Positions 34,201 through 44,400 of a DNA stretch of 64,000 nucleotides are shown one piece after another (the first letter of the stretch is position 1; each line of letters starts with the position of its first letter). The stretch is from Methanocorpusculum sp. (lineage in GTDB: Archaea; Halobacteriota; Methanomicrobia; Methanomicrobiales; Methanocorpusculaceae): the NCBI GenBank assembly GCA_017399555.1, contig JAFQBW010000060.1, positions 1 through 64,000 on the forward strand, given 5' to 3'. The translations under genes were made by a program, and so were the position numbers. Below the pieces are notes generated by a model that worked only from the letters and a program-made list of their open reading frames with translations, did not search any database and was not told the DNA's origin.

Positions 34201-35256
34201 AGCGCAGAAGCTGTTGTTGTTACTGTTAAGGAAGGCATCCTTGGAAACGGTACTATTACTGTCAAGTATAGCGATGCAACCACTGTCCCGAGTGAAGCCG
34301 GCATCTACAAGGTGAATGCAACCTTCGAAGCTGGTGTCAACTACACTGCCGCTGACATTTACCTTGGTGATATGACTGTTGTTGCAACGGTCGCACCAGG
34401 CTTTGGTGATATTGGAGTCGCAAACGATGACGGATCTCACACCATCACCGGTGGAGACGTTGATTCTGAAAACAACACCACGACCCTTGAGTCCAATGGT
34501 GTTCAGCTTGTCATTGCATTCTCTGACATGACTGCAGTATCCGGCGGAGTGAAAGGAAACATCACTGGTGTTACTGTCATTTATCCGGAAGCTGTTGCAG
34601 CATCTCCGAAAGCCGGTGACTTTGCATACAACCTGACCATTAACCTTGGAAACAAACTGACCACTCTGCTTCCAGATATGAGCGGTGTTTACAACAACAC
34701 TGTTGCCACGAAGGTTTCCTCGTTCCTTGGTACCAAGGCAACCTTTGACGGACTGGTTATGCTGACCGCAACCGGTGACAATGTTGATGACATCAATGCC
34801 AACATTACCGCCGGAAATGGAAACATCCAGATTGTCTTCAAGATTCCAAAAGCAACTGTTTCTGACAAGTCAAAGCTTGTTGTCTACCATGTTGGAAACA
34901 ACGTAAAGAAGGCAACTATCAAGTCCGTTGCAGAGGACGGAGAATTCTGGCTTGTTACCGTCACCGGCAACGGCTTCTCCAGCTATGTTGCAGGTATTGA
35001 GACTGCAGCTCCCAGCGGAGGAAACGGTGGAGGATCTGCAATTATTATCCCAAGCTCAGGAAAGACCCCATCCTCTGGAGATGTACCAACCGAGACTCCG
35101 TCCGATGAACCATCCGACGACCCGACCGATGTCCCGGGAGACGTCCCGTATGACATTCCGGGAACCACTCCGTCCGAGCCAGGAAAATCCCCGGCACCGG
35201 TTGCAGGAATGATTCTTGGAGCACTGGCGGCAGCAGCAGTTCTCAGAAGAAAGTAA
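31246..35256 (+). CDS. Cohesin-like protein 2 with MBG-type repeats and C-terminal anchor
   Basis: This protein of 1336 residues has a signal peptide (MKVMKRTFYALTALLLLAAF). Residues about 28-165 repeat the cohesin-like pattern of the upstream gene (SITIDVPSTEVPWNEKTTVP, IGAVTIDLP). An Ig-like domain follows (VYDQYGDVMEDEPVTWSV). About 265-1050 holds roughly ten MBG/YDG-like modules with the recurrent Y-x-G-x-x-x-x, AGTY-VN and NYTAAxxLGTLxIAKA patterns. Residues 1055-1250 form a domain ending in GFSSYVAGI. A Pro/Ser/Asp linker leads to PGKSPAPVAGMILGALAAAA and LRRK, a cell-surface anchor resembling PGF-CTERM. The first gene's stop overlaps this RBS (GAGAGGAT). Confidence 0.82.
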   Translation: MKVMKRTFYALTALLLLAAFFGGAAAAAEQSITIDVPSTEVPWNEKTTVPVTIHGPVEIGAVTIDLPEIPGVIISVNETQNPLGATINNENDGAKYTWLTLSKTGYLNADTVLCYLDIVPDVSTPVTKVEITVIIDELADKSLVDQISTYPVKPATLKIQKAPSIATMVVITAPVGDTELAYGTEGTAVAVVYDQYGDVMEDEPVTWSVCKSDSTEPATGLSIDANGNYKVVNCAEGTVQIFAAAGTTSTCNVVKLVKADLEADDFTVTGLGEFVWTGQPFAVTVEAKDNGVGDITVTYNGASEAPTAKGTYAVNISVTDGDNYNEVANLFLGEVKITGTVIVPPTLGTFPTYNGEEQTIDLVDSANSAGMYDVSGNTGTDAGNYMLTLTLKDTVNTEWKDADSASITLDWKILPKSLADAVIEATAVTYTGEEQTPEFTVTLDGAILAADTDYTLDVEGSIAAGDYTVTVTGKGNYEGTASATWTIAKAVPTAEMISCEIPDDLVYTGESQTLTASVKDGIYGLGAVTLMYNGAEAAVDAGEYAVTANVAEGTNYTAAADLAVGTLTIGKADLDKDDFTLSATSAEYNGKPQEVTVAPKVDGVAVTAIKYTGDANAPSAKGTYTITISATGGNNYNDVADLEVGTFVITGRQVAEPEITGSYTYTGAELTAVIAESADYKVTGNKATAAGTHIVTVSLMDKANTAWKNGETDDLKLNWVIAPKSIAGAGVTTSTENDAFTYDGTVKVPTFIVTDGALSIAETDYSVEGDSSSAVAGKHQVTIVGQNNYTGEVKAEWQIAQAVPVIENMEFTIPTGVVYGQTYEVTADAAEGVVGLGEITLLYNGTATAPVNAGTYLVNASIAAGVNYTAAEIELGTLVIAKAVPVIENITFAIPVDVVYDGKEHAATATAAEGVVGLGAIKLLYNDAEAVPVAAGTYKVNASVAAGDNYEAAVIELGELTIAKATLTKADLVITPELPVSYEAGSAEAVVVTVKEGILGNGTITVKYSDATTVPSEAGIYKVNATFEAGVNYTAADIYLGDMTVVATVAPGFGDIGVANDDGSHTITGGDVDSENNTTTLESNGVQLVIAFSDMTAVSGGVKGNITGVTVIYPEAVAASPKAGDFAYNLTINLGNKLTTLLPDMSGVYNNTVATKVSSFLGTKATFDGLVMLTATGDNVDDINANITAGNGNIQIVFKIPKATVSDKSKLVVYHVGNNVKKATIKSVAEDGEFWLVTVTGNGFSSYVAGIETAAPSGGNGGGSAIIIPSSGKTPSSGDVPTETPSDEPSDDPTDVPGDVPYDIPGTTPSEPGKSPAPVAGMILGALAAAAVLRRK

Positions 35257-35446
35257 CGACGAATGAACAAAACCGGTGGTAAGACAGCGTAACTGCCGTC
35301 TTTCTGCCATCCTGTAACGGAGACGAAGTACACCTTCCCCTGCGTGTCTTTGTCTCCTACTCTCGCGGGTCTGCTGCTTCGTTGTTGCAGCTCTCCCGCT
35401 TCCTTGACGGTTGAACAAAAAAAACTGACGAGGTTAGTTGAAGATT
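35257..35446 (+). promoter_or_regulatory. Leader of the first giant gene, with stem-loop
   Basis: At 35365-35399 GCGGG pairs with CCCGC and GCTGC pairs with GCAGC, separated by a symmetric TCT/TCT internal loop, with a 9-nt apical loop. The same element stands at 45989-46023. GAGGT at 35430-35434 is the RBS. The rest of the leader and the first codons are also repeated there. Confidence 0.65.
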
Positions 35447-38400
35447 ATGATGAAGAAAAGTGAGACTGAGGCAGGCTCAACGAGGCGTGCTTCGGTAAAG
35501 ACACTGCGGCTTGTGGTGTGTGCTGCGGTTGTATTGATGACGCTGTGTCTGGCGATGGCCATGCCTGTCTTAGCGGAGAATGAAACTCTTGATAGTGAAT
35601 TGAATTTTTCGGTGAGTAACAGTGATTCTGAACAGGATACTGCTGTATTGCCGGAAGATAGTTCGGGAGCATCAGAATCAGAGCTTCCTGTGGAACAGAG
35701 TGCGTCTCTGCCCGCTGTCACATCCTCACCATCATCTGAGATTCCTGTTGTATTTGTATATCAGAACACAGGCTATGAGGGCGAATGGACCTGCGGAAGT
35801 AATTCCGTCACCTTTGTCAACGGAGTAGTTACCGGTGATGATATTACTCCTGGAATCTACACGAATTCATCTGGTTACTCTATTAATCTGATGTATCCTA
35901 CAGCAGAGATTGACATCACGCTGAATGGTGAATCCATTATTGGAAAAACCATTCATCCGGCAGATGCTCCGTTTGTTGTTGTCTCGGTAAGCACCGAGAA
36001 TGGATACTATACTGAAGGCGGAAGCAACCTTGGTCTGGTTTTCAGTAATGAGGAGCAGAATATCCATGACACCCATATCTTTGGTGGAAAGTATTACAAT
36101 TACAGGTGGAATGAGACTCGTTATTCTCAGTATTCTGCATCATCGTATGCAGAAATCGGTGAGTGGACTGTACGTGCTCTGTTCTCTACAGGTTATGCAG
36201 ATGGTTCGTTGAGTTATAGTACTCCATCTGAGTATTGTTATAGCCAGAATTACTCATTCACTGTTTCAGATACTGCTGATGCAGTAAATTTCCCTTGTCT
36301 CATTATAAATGGGCCATCCGGAGTATCGCTTGATACTCGCTATTCATCTGATATTGATTTCTATGCCACCTATTATGATGCAGATGGAATCTCCAAATCA
36401 GAAACAATTCTCTGGACAAGCAGCAATCCGTCTGTTCTTACAATAGATTCATATGGTTACATAACTCCTAAAAAGATTGGAGAGGTTGAAATTACTGCCT
36501 CTCTTGTAACCAATCCAGCAGTATCTGCGTCAACTACTGTTTCAGTTGAAGAGACAAGAGTTACAAAAATATCCGGTTCTTACTCATCAACTCTGTCAAT
36601 AGGAACAACACGGTCTACTTACGTAGAACTGTATGATCAGTTCGGTATAGAAGTGTCTCCCAAAGATCTTCAATGGGAAATTCTTGAGGGAAATAGCAAT
36701 ATCACTCTTACGAATTATCTTCCGACTGAAAATCGTGTGACAATTACACCAGTTCATCCCGGTACTGCAACAATTCTTGCATATCCAGAATCTAATCCCA
36801 CACTTCAATGGAAACATAAGGTTACGGTAGTTAATTCGTCACCAGTAGGTGACATTACTTCTATCAGTGTAAGTGATAACCATGTTATCTTATACATAGG
36901 AGCAAAACCAAGTACTGATACTGTTGATGCATATGTATGTGACCAGTTCGGGTCATACATTTATGATGAGGAGGTTGAATGGACGGTTGACAACACTTCA
37001 GTGGTTTCTGTTACCGTAAACCCTGATGTTAATCACCCAACTCTTGAAGCATTGTTTACTCCAAAAGCAGTAGGTACAACAACAGTTCTTGTTTCTGCGA
37101 AGAATAATCCTCTGGTTAATGCGACAATTAATGTGGAGGTTCGAGAGTCAATAATTACATCTGTTGGTTTCCTATGGCATGATTATCCTGATGTGATGAC
37201 AGTTACTTCTTCTGAATCTGATCGTATTCGAAGTTTTGATCAGTACAACAGAGTTGTTTATGATGACACGTTAAATGTCACGGTAAGTCCAGCAGGTCTC
37301 CTGCAACTTTATGATTACTCACAGAAATCAACATCAGGAATCATTATTGATTCGGATGACTCTGTAGAAATCACAGCTCTTCATGCAGGAAATGTAACTC
37401 TGCGTGCAGAGTCTATATCTAATTCATCCGTATACATCGAAAAGCAGATTCAGATTCTGCCGTTTGATGTTGCAAGAATTGATATCACGTCTGCGCCCTC
37501 CAATCTCAAATTTGGTGACACTGATTATGTATATAGTCATCTCTATGATTCATTTGGGGAGTTAATTTCCAGATCTGGTTTTACTGTTCTCTGGACAGTT
37601 GATAACTACTCCACTCTTGGACTATCTGTAAACGAAAGCAGTGCTGATTCGAGCATTCAGTTCATTGGTTTAAATACAGGAACAGCAACTGTTCGTGCGA
37701 CATTGAAGGAGATTCCGTCTGTTTATGATGAGGTGACAGTACGGGTAGTTCCAGCGTCAGAAGGAGCATATGTAGAAATCAAGTCTAATCCTGAGAAAAT
37801 CTCCACTCTTGCAGAGCGTGACGAAATCTATGCCTACTTGGAAGACCAGTATGGCAGTTCTCTCCGTAATAGTCCTATTGTGTGGACTGTTGAAAACTCT
37901 TCAGTTCTTTACCTCTCCTTGAATGAGACAGAACATAATGATTATGTTGAACTGATTCCGGTGAATCCTGGTACTACTACGATTCGTGCAGCTGCAAAGA
38001 ATGATCAGACACGGTATGACGAAATTGAAGTCACTGTGGAAGAGACAGTACTGACATCGGTTAAACTCTCTGGAACTACAGAGATGTCACTTTTGGAAGA
38101 TAGACGTGGTTCAGCATCTGCAAAAGTTCTTGATCAGTTTGGCTGTAATGTGCCGTCAGAACAGATTAAATGGATACAGTCGAATTCTGCAGTTCTTAGA
38201 CTATCCTCATCAACAAGTAAGTCTGGCTCTTCTATCTATTTGTATCCGGCATCAGTAGGAACAACAGTTCTCCGGGCATCATCAGTAACGAACTCTAATT
38301 TGTTCTGGGAGATGGAAGTAACAGTTGAAGAACCGGTTGCAACGGAGGTAAAATTGAATGCTGATTCTCTCACGTATGATTCAATAAACAAGGTCTATGT

Positions 38401-41400
38401 TCTGGTTCTTGGTGATACATCAGAGTATGTAGTTGGATATGTTTATGATCAGTTTGGACATGATCTCTCCGGCTTCAATCTAAGTTGGTCTGTTGATAAT
38501 CAGGATATTCTGTCGTTCTCTTCTGCAGAATCAAAACAGGGTGAAGATGTACATCTCATTCCAAACAAGGCAGGAAACGCAGTAATTACCATGGCTGCTG
38601 TCGGGAATACATCTGCAATAAAAACATTGCCGATAGTTGTTGAGGAACCAGTGGCGAAATCATTCTATCTTCCGGAATATCGGAGAAGTATTACTATCAC
38701 TCTTGGAAACTCCTATGATTTGGACGCACCCTCTACCCGTCATCAGGGTGGCGGTTGGATGAAGAATGAAACAATCGTTTGGTCTGTTGACAACCCGTCT
38801 GTTATCTCTTTATATAACGAAACCAGTATCACTGATAGATGGGGTGATTCTAGTGTTATAATAACCGCAAACGCATTAGGTACTGCTGAAATTACTGTCT
38901 ATCCAAAATCGAATCCATCACTGAAAGAAACAGTGGTGATAACTGTTGAAGATCCGGTAATTACCCGTATTTCAGACAAGACCTATATTGGCTCAGGAAT
39001 TACTTTCACTTCCTCGCAGCCAAGAGATGTGACACTTTATCTTAGTGATCAGCGTGGATTTGGTATATCTAATGAAACTCTGCTCTGGAGTGTGGACAAT
39101 GCTTCAATCCTGAACCTGTCACAGGAAGAAACGATTACTGGAATTGGTGGTATGTCTACAGTAACAATTACACCGAAGATGAATGGAGTTACAAATGTAA
39201 CGATTCAGTCTGCAACGAACACCTCCATCGTCCGGACGATTCCAGTTACAGTAAACATGCCAGTGCTCTCAAAAATCGTTACATCTCCATCGGAAGTAGT
39301 TATCAGTACCGCATCGGGAGATAAGAGTATTACTATTCGTGTATATGATCAGCGTGGATACAGTATATCTGGACAAAACTTAATTCTCTCTGTAGATAAT
39401 CCATCTGTTATAACTCTCTCAGAGAAATCCCTGATAACAGATGATTATAATTACATAGATATTACTCCAAATAAAGCAGGAACTGCCGTAATCACTATTA
39501 CTTCAGCAGACAATCCATCTATCTCAAAACAGGTTAATGTCACTGTCGAAGAACCTGTTCTTTCAAAGTTACAAACTGGAAATTCTATTTCTGTAACATT
39601 AGGTCACTCGACCAGTGCATATGTTTATGCATATGATCAGTTTGGTTATGGTATTTCAAATGAGAAGATTTCCTGGGATATTAAAGATTCATCGATAGCC
39701 ACTTTATCCTCAGAGTCAACACTTACCAGTAAGAGTGGTTATTCCACCATTAATATTATTCCAAAGAAGGAAGGAACAACTGTTCTCACTATTCGTTCTG
39801 AAACGAATAAATCACTGATAAAAGAGATTCCAATTACTGTAGAGAATCCGGGGCTGAACAGTATCGATGTATCTCTATCATCCATTAAGTTAACTATAGG
39901 AAATACTCAATTAATTTCTGTTGGCGCTCGTGATCAGTTTAACTATGGTATTGCAAATGAAGTAATCCATCTTGAGGTTGATAATTCATCTGTCATATCA
40001 ATATCAGAAACAGATGTAGTTACCAGCTCTTCAGGTTATGGTTATCTTACTGTCACTCCAAAATCGGTAGGTACAACAAAGATTACTGTTCATTCAAAAT
40101 CCAATCCATCTCTGACAAAAACAATCACAGTTGTTGTTGAAAAGCCAGTGGTGTATAGTTTATCTCTATTGTCATTTCAGGGATATTACAATCAAGCATA
40201 TTTCACTACCGGTAATGTTGATACAATTAATGCATTTGTATATGATCAGTTTTCTAACAGGCTTAATGGAATCTCACTTCTTTGGTCAATAGATAATTCC
40301 TCAGTTCTCAGTTTGGCTACGTCCTCATCAGTAACTGCAGATAGTGGATATTCAACAATGGATGTCACACCAAAAGCCGAAGGGACAGCAGTAATTACTG
40401 TTTATCCTTCTTCAAATCCATCTCTGAAAAAAGAAATCCGTGTAACTGTTGAAGACGAGATCATAAGCAAGATGTCTGCCAAGTCATCCATGTCCTTGGT
40501 TGTTGGAGACACAAAAAGTGCAGCGGCATATGTTGATAATCAGTTTGGTGATGGAGTTGAAGGTGAGGTAGTATTGTGGACTGTGGATAATCCCTCTGTT
40601 ATATCCCTGGGTGCTGCATCCAGTGAGACAAACAGTTATGGTACTGCCTCTGTCATGACAACTGCAAAAGCACCGGGTAGTGCAACCATTACTGCAACCC
40701 TTGCTTCTAATAGTTCCATGAAGGTAACGATTCCGGTTACTGTGGAAGAATTAGTGGTGAGCAGTATTACTGGAAGCTCTGCAATATCGGTAACACCAGG
40801 AACAAAACCCGCTGTGTATTGTTCTGTCTTTAATCAGTTTGGAACAAGTGTTGGTGCTGGAGAAATTATTTACTGGAAATCTGAAGACACATCAATCCTT
40901 GAATTAGAGACATCTTCATCAGTTACAACAGGCAGCTATTCATCTACTTCCATGTCCGTTATCCCGAAGAAACCGGGAGTTACAAAGATTATCGTAAGTT
41001 CTCAGAATAATCCTTCAGTAACTCACACGATAACAGTTACGGTTGAAGAGGCAATTGTATCTTCTATTGGGTCTTATGACTCACTCTCTTCGTCGGAGGA
41101 TAAAACAGCAGAAATCCTCCTTCTGAACCAGGTTGGAAATGAGTACATTTATGGTTATGTTTATAATCAGTTTGATCACTCACTCACAGGTGAGAGAATC
41201 AAATGGACCGTGAGTAATCCTTCTGTTCTCTCCCTCTCCACATATGAATCCGAGAGTTCAAAAACAGTATATCTCACACCAAAATCAGAAGGTACTGCAG
41301 TTATAACTCTGTCTTCTATAAAGAATCCAGCTATCTCTAAGGAGATTACGATTCGTGTGGTAAAACCGGTAATCACTGATATTGCTTCTTCACCGAATGT

Positions 41401-44400
41401 GGATGAGTATACTGTTGTTCTTGACTCACCTTCATATCTCTATGGAAATGTGAGGTATCAGGATAGTACACCTGCATCGGATGAACTGATATCATGGACC
41501 GTTGAGGATGATTCAGTACTTTCTCTCTCAACCCCGTTGTCCCTGAGTTCGGAAGCAGTCATGCTGACTCCGGTTTCGGTTGGCAGTACTACGCTCACGC
41601 TGACTTCTGTCGCATACCCCGAATTAACTAAAACTATTCATGTCTCGGTTAAGGAAGCAGCGCCTGCTAAATTAACAGTATCATGGCCAACTTATCCAGC
41701 CACAAGGTCAGATGGAACGATTGCAATTGATGCATACACGTATCTTACTGCAGTTGTAACAACTGCAGATGGTGCAGTCTTACCTGCTGAAATGGTGAAT
41801 ATTACGATCTCCAACCCTGATATTGTAACTGTAACACCGCTGAATACGGAAAATGACCTTTCCTCTTTAACTGGAGTCTACTCTGTGGTACCGAAGTCTG
41901 TTGGTCAGACAATTATCCACGTATCTGCAGTTGACAATCCGGCAATATCAGAAGACGTAACGGTAACTGTTGTTGGTGAGACAAAACCGGAGATTACATT
42001 AAACAATGTTGCAGATCCATTAACCATGGATTCAGTGGAACGGAAATCGTTCTCTGCAAAAGATCAGTTTGGAAACCCGTTGAAACCTGAATTAATCAAG
42101 TTCAAATCAAGTGATAATTCGATAGTAGATATCGAAGTTATTGATAGATATCTTGGCGCATCTATATTCAGCACATATGGCAGCGGTTATTATCCGATTC
42201 ACTACACACCTAAATCTGTCGGAAGCACAGAGATTCAGGCATATCTGACATCCAATCCGTCTGCTCTCTCTAACAGCATTACACTCACCGTTACATCTGA
42301 GAATGCTAAAGTCTCTGCCATGTACTTTGGTATCGTGCAGAATACAGTCAAAGTAGAGAAAGCCAATGGCGGTGGAACTTATGTTCATGCTCCACCAGTT
42401 CCATCCAACCTTCCGGAAATTCATGGTTCCAGTAATGGTGTTGTCGTATTATCTCAGAATGGAAACTATGAAGGTGCTGTCCTTCTCGTAGATCAGTATG
42501 GAAACAATCTGCCGTTAGAAGGTGCAATCATCTCTGCAGATACTGATGGTATTGTCTCTATCGATACGTATACTCCTGTATTTGGATGTGATGGATATGA
42601 ACATTGTTACAGCTTCAAGATTACTGCCTTAAAAGAAGGACAGACTACCCTGACAGCTGTTTCAAAATCTAACTCATCATTATCCAAGTCCCTTAAGGTT
42701 TATGTGACTAATGGTTCTTCCTTTGTATCACCGCTCCCGCCGGCAGAAAAACCGAAGGAAGAAACAACAGTAATCCCGCCTGACTTCTCTCCGGCTGCAG
42801 GAACATTTACTGATTCAACCACTGTCACTCTTATGACAGGAACAGCTGACGCAGACATCTACTACACAACCGATGGTTCAACACCAACGAAGAACAGCAA
42901 CCGCTACACCGCTCCATTTACTGTAAGTGACACAACCCTTGTCAAAGCTGTTGCTATCAAAGGAGATGCAGTAAGTACTGAGGTCTCTGCTCTGTACACC
43001 AAATATGAACCGGTAAAAGAGTATGCAGTCAGCATATCAGATTCAAACGGTGGAACAGTAACCGCAGACAAGACAACCGCAAAAGATGGTGATTTAATCA
43101 GCCTCACCTTTACACCGGGTAACAACCATCAGCTTGTCAGCTGGAGCATTACCGGAACACTTTCTGGAAAGACAGTTGAGAAGACTGCTAAGGTAACTGA
43201 ATTTGCTATGTGGGGAGAACCGGTAATCGTCAAGGCAGAGTTTGTAGAAACTATTGACAAGACGCCAAAACCAGTCACAGTAAAAATTATCAATAATCCA
43301 TCCCGTGTTTATGAAGGAGATACTGGCACACTTAATGCAGTTATATATGACCAGTTCGGCGAGAGGATGGAGTACAACACAGTAACATGGACATCTGACA
43401 ACAGCTCCATCCTTGAAATCGACAGCACGAGCGGAGCATACACTGCACACAACGGCGGCTCTGTGTTAATCACTGCAACAGCAGTCTCTGATGCAAACCT
43501 CACCTCAAAACTGACCATATCAGTTTACGTTCCGCCAAAGCCGCTTGTATCCGGCAAGATTGACGGACCAACTACTGCCTATTATGGCGTCATGAGCGAA
43601 CCGTTTGTTGTAACATCTGAGTATACCTCTCACCTCCACTGGGATTGGGGAGACGGTTCAAAGACACAGTCTATGACAAAAGGATTTGTTGACTTACTTC
43701 TCCAGAACATCGATGCTGATTGGGCATACAGAAGTGTCGATGTCGTAGCACACACCTTCATTCAATTAGGTGATGTGGAAGTAACACTGACCCCGGCAAA
43801 CACCTACCGGTTTGGTGATGAGAAGACCTTCAATGTATATGTAACTTATGCACCTCCACGAAATCTGAAGATTACTGATGGTCCATCTGCAGTAACTGCA
43901 GGTGAAACTGCTGTATACACAGCATTCGCAACAGGGGCTGACAGATTCACCTGGTATCTTGACGGTGTTGAGGTAACAGGTCAGAACTCTCACGTTGCAT
44001 CTATACCAATTCCGGATACTGCAACTGCAAAGACTTCTGAACTGAAAGTTGTAGCATACAAAGAAGGAACAGCATGCAGTCCGGTAACTATGTCTGTTGA
44101 CGTCTCTGTTCCAGGAGGAGAACTTGGAAACTTTGGCTCTCTTATAGTGAATCCAGTAAAACCCACGAAGGGCGAAGTAACAGTATTTACCATAGACAGT
44201 GTATCCAATGCAGTAAACTACAAATGGGAGTTCGATGATGGAACAATACTGGAAACAACTGCTCCTTCAGTCTCATATACATTAAAAGACAAGCAGACTG
44301 ACAGAGTCACAGTTACTGCATACAACAGTGTCGGTGTTTCGAAGTCTCAGGAGTTCTCGTTCACTGCAGCGGGCGAAAAACCTGAGACTCCAAAAGTTAC

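Noticed and set aside
32485-34440. Two long open frames antisense to the cohesin/MBG protein gene
   Set aside because: They mirror the repeats of the plus-strand gene and are Cys/Asn/Ser-rich, as expected from reading Thr/Val/Ala codons backwards.
36300-42700. CRISPR-like or tandem DNA repeat array
   Set aside because: The periodic signal of about 300 bp is the Big_2 protein repeat. The DNA copies are diverged, with no constant direct repeat and no short spacers.
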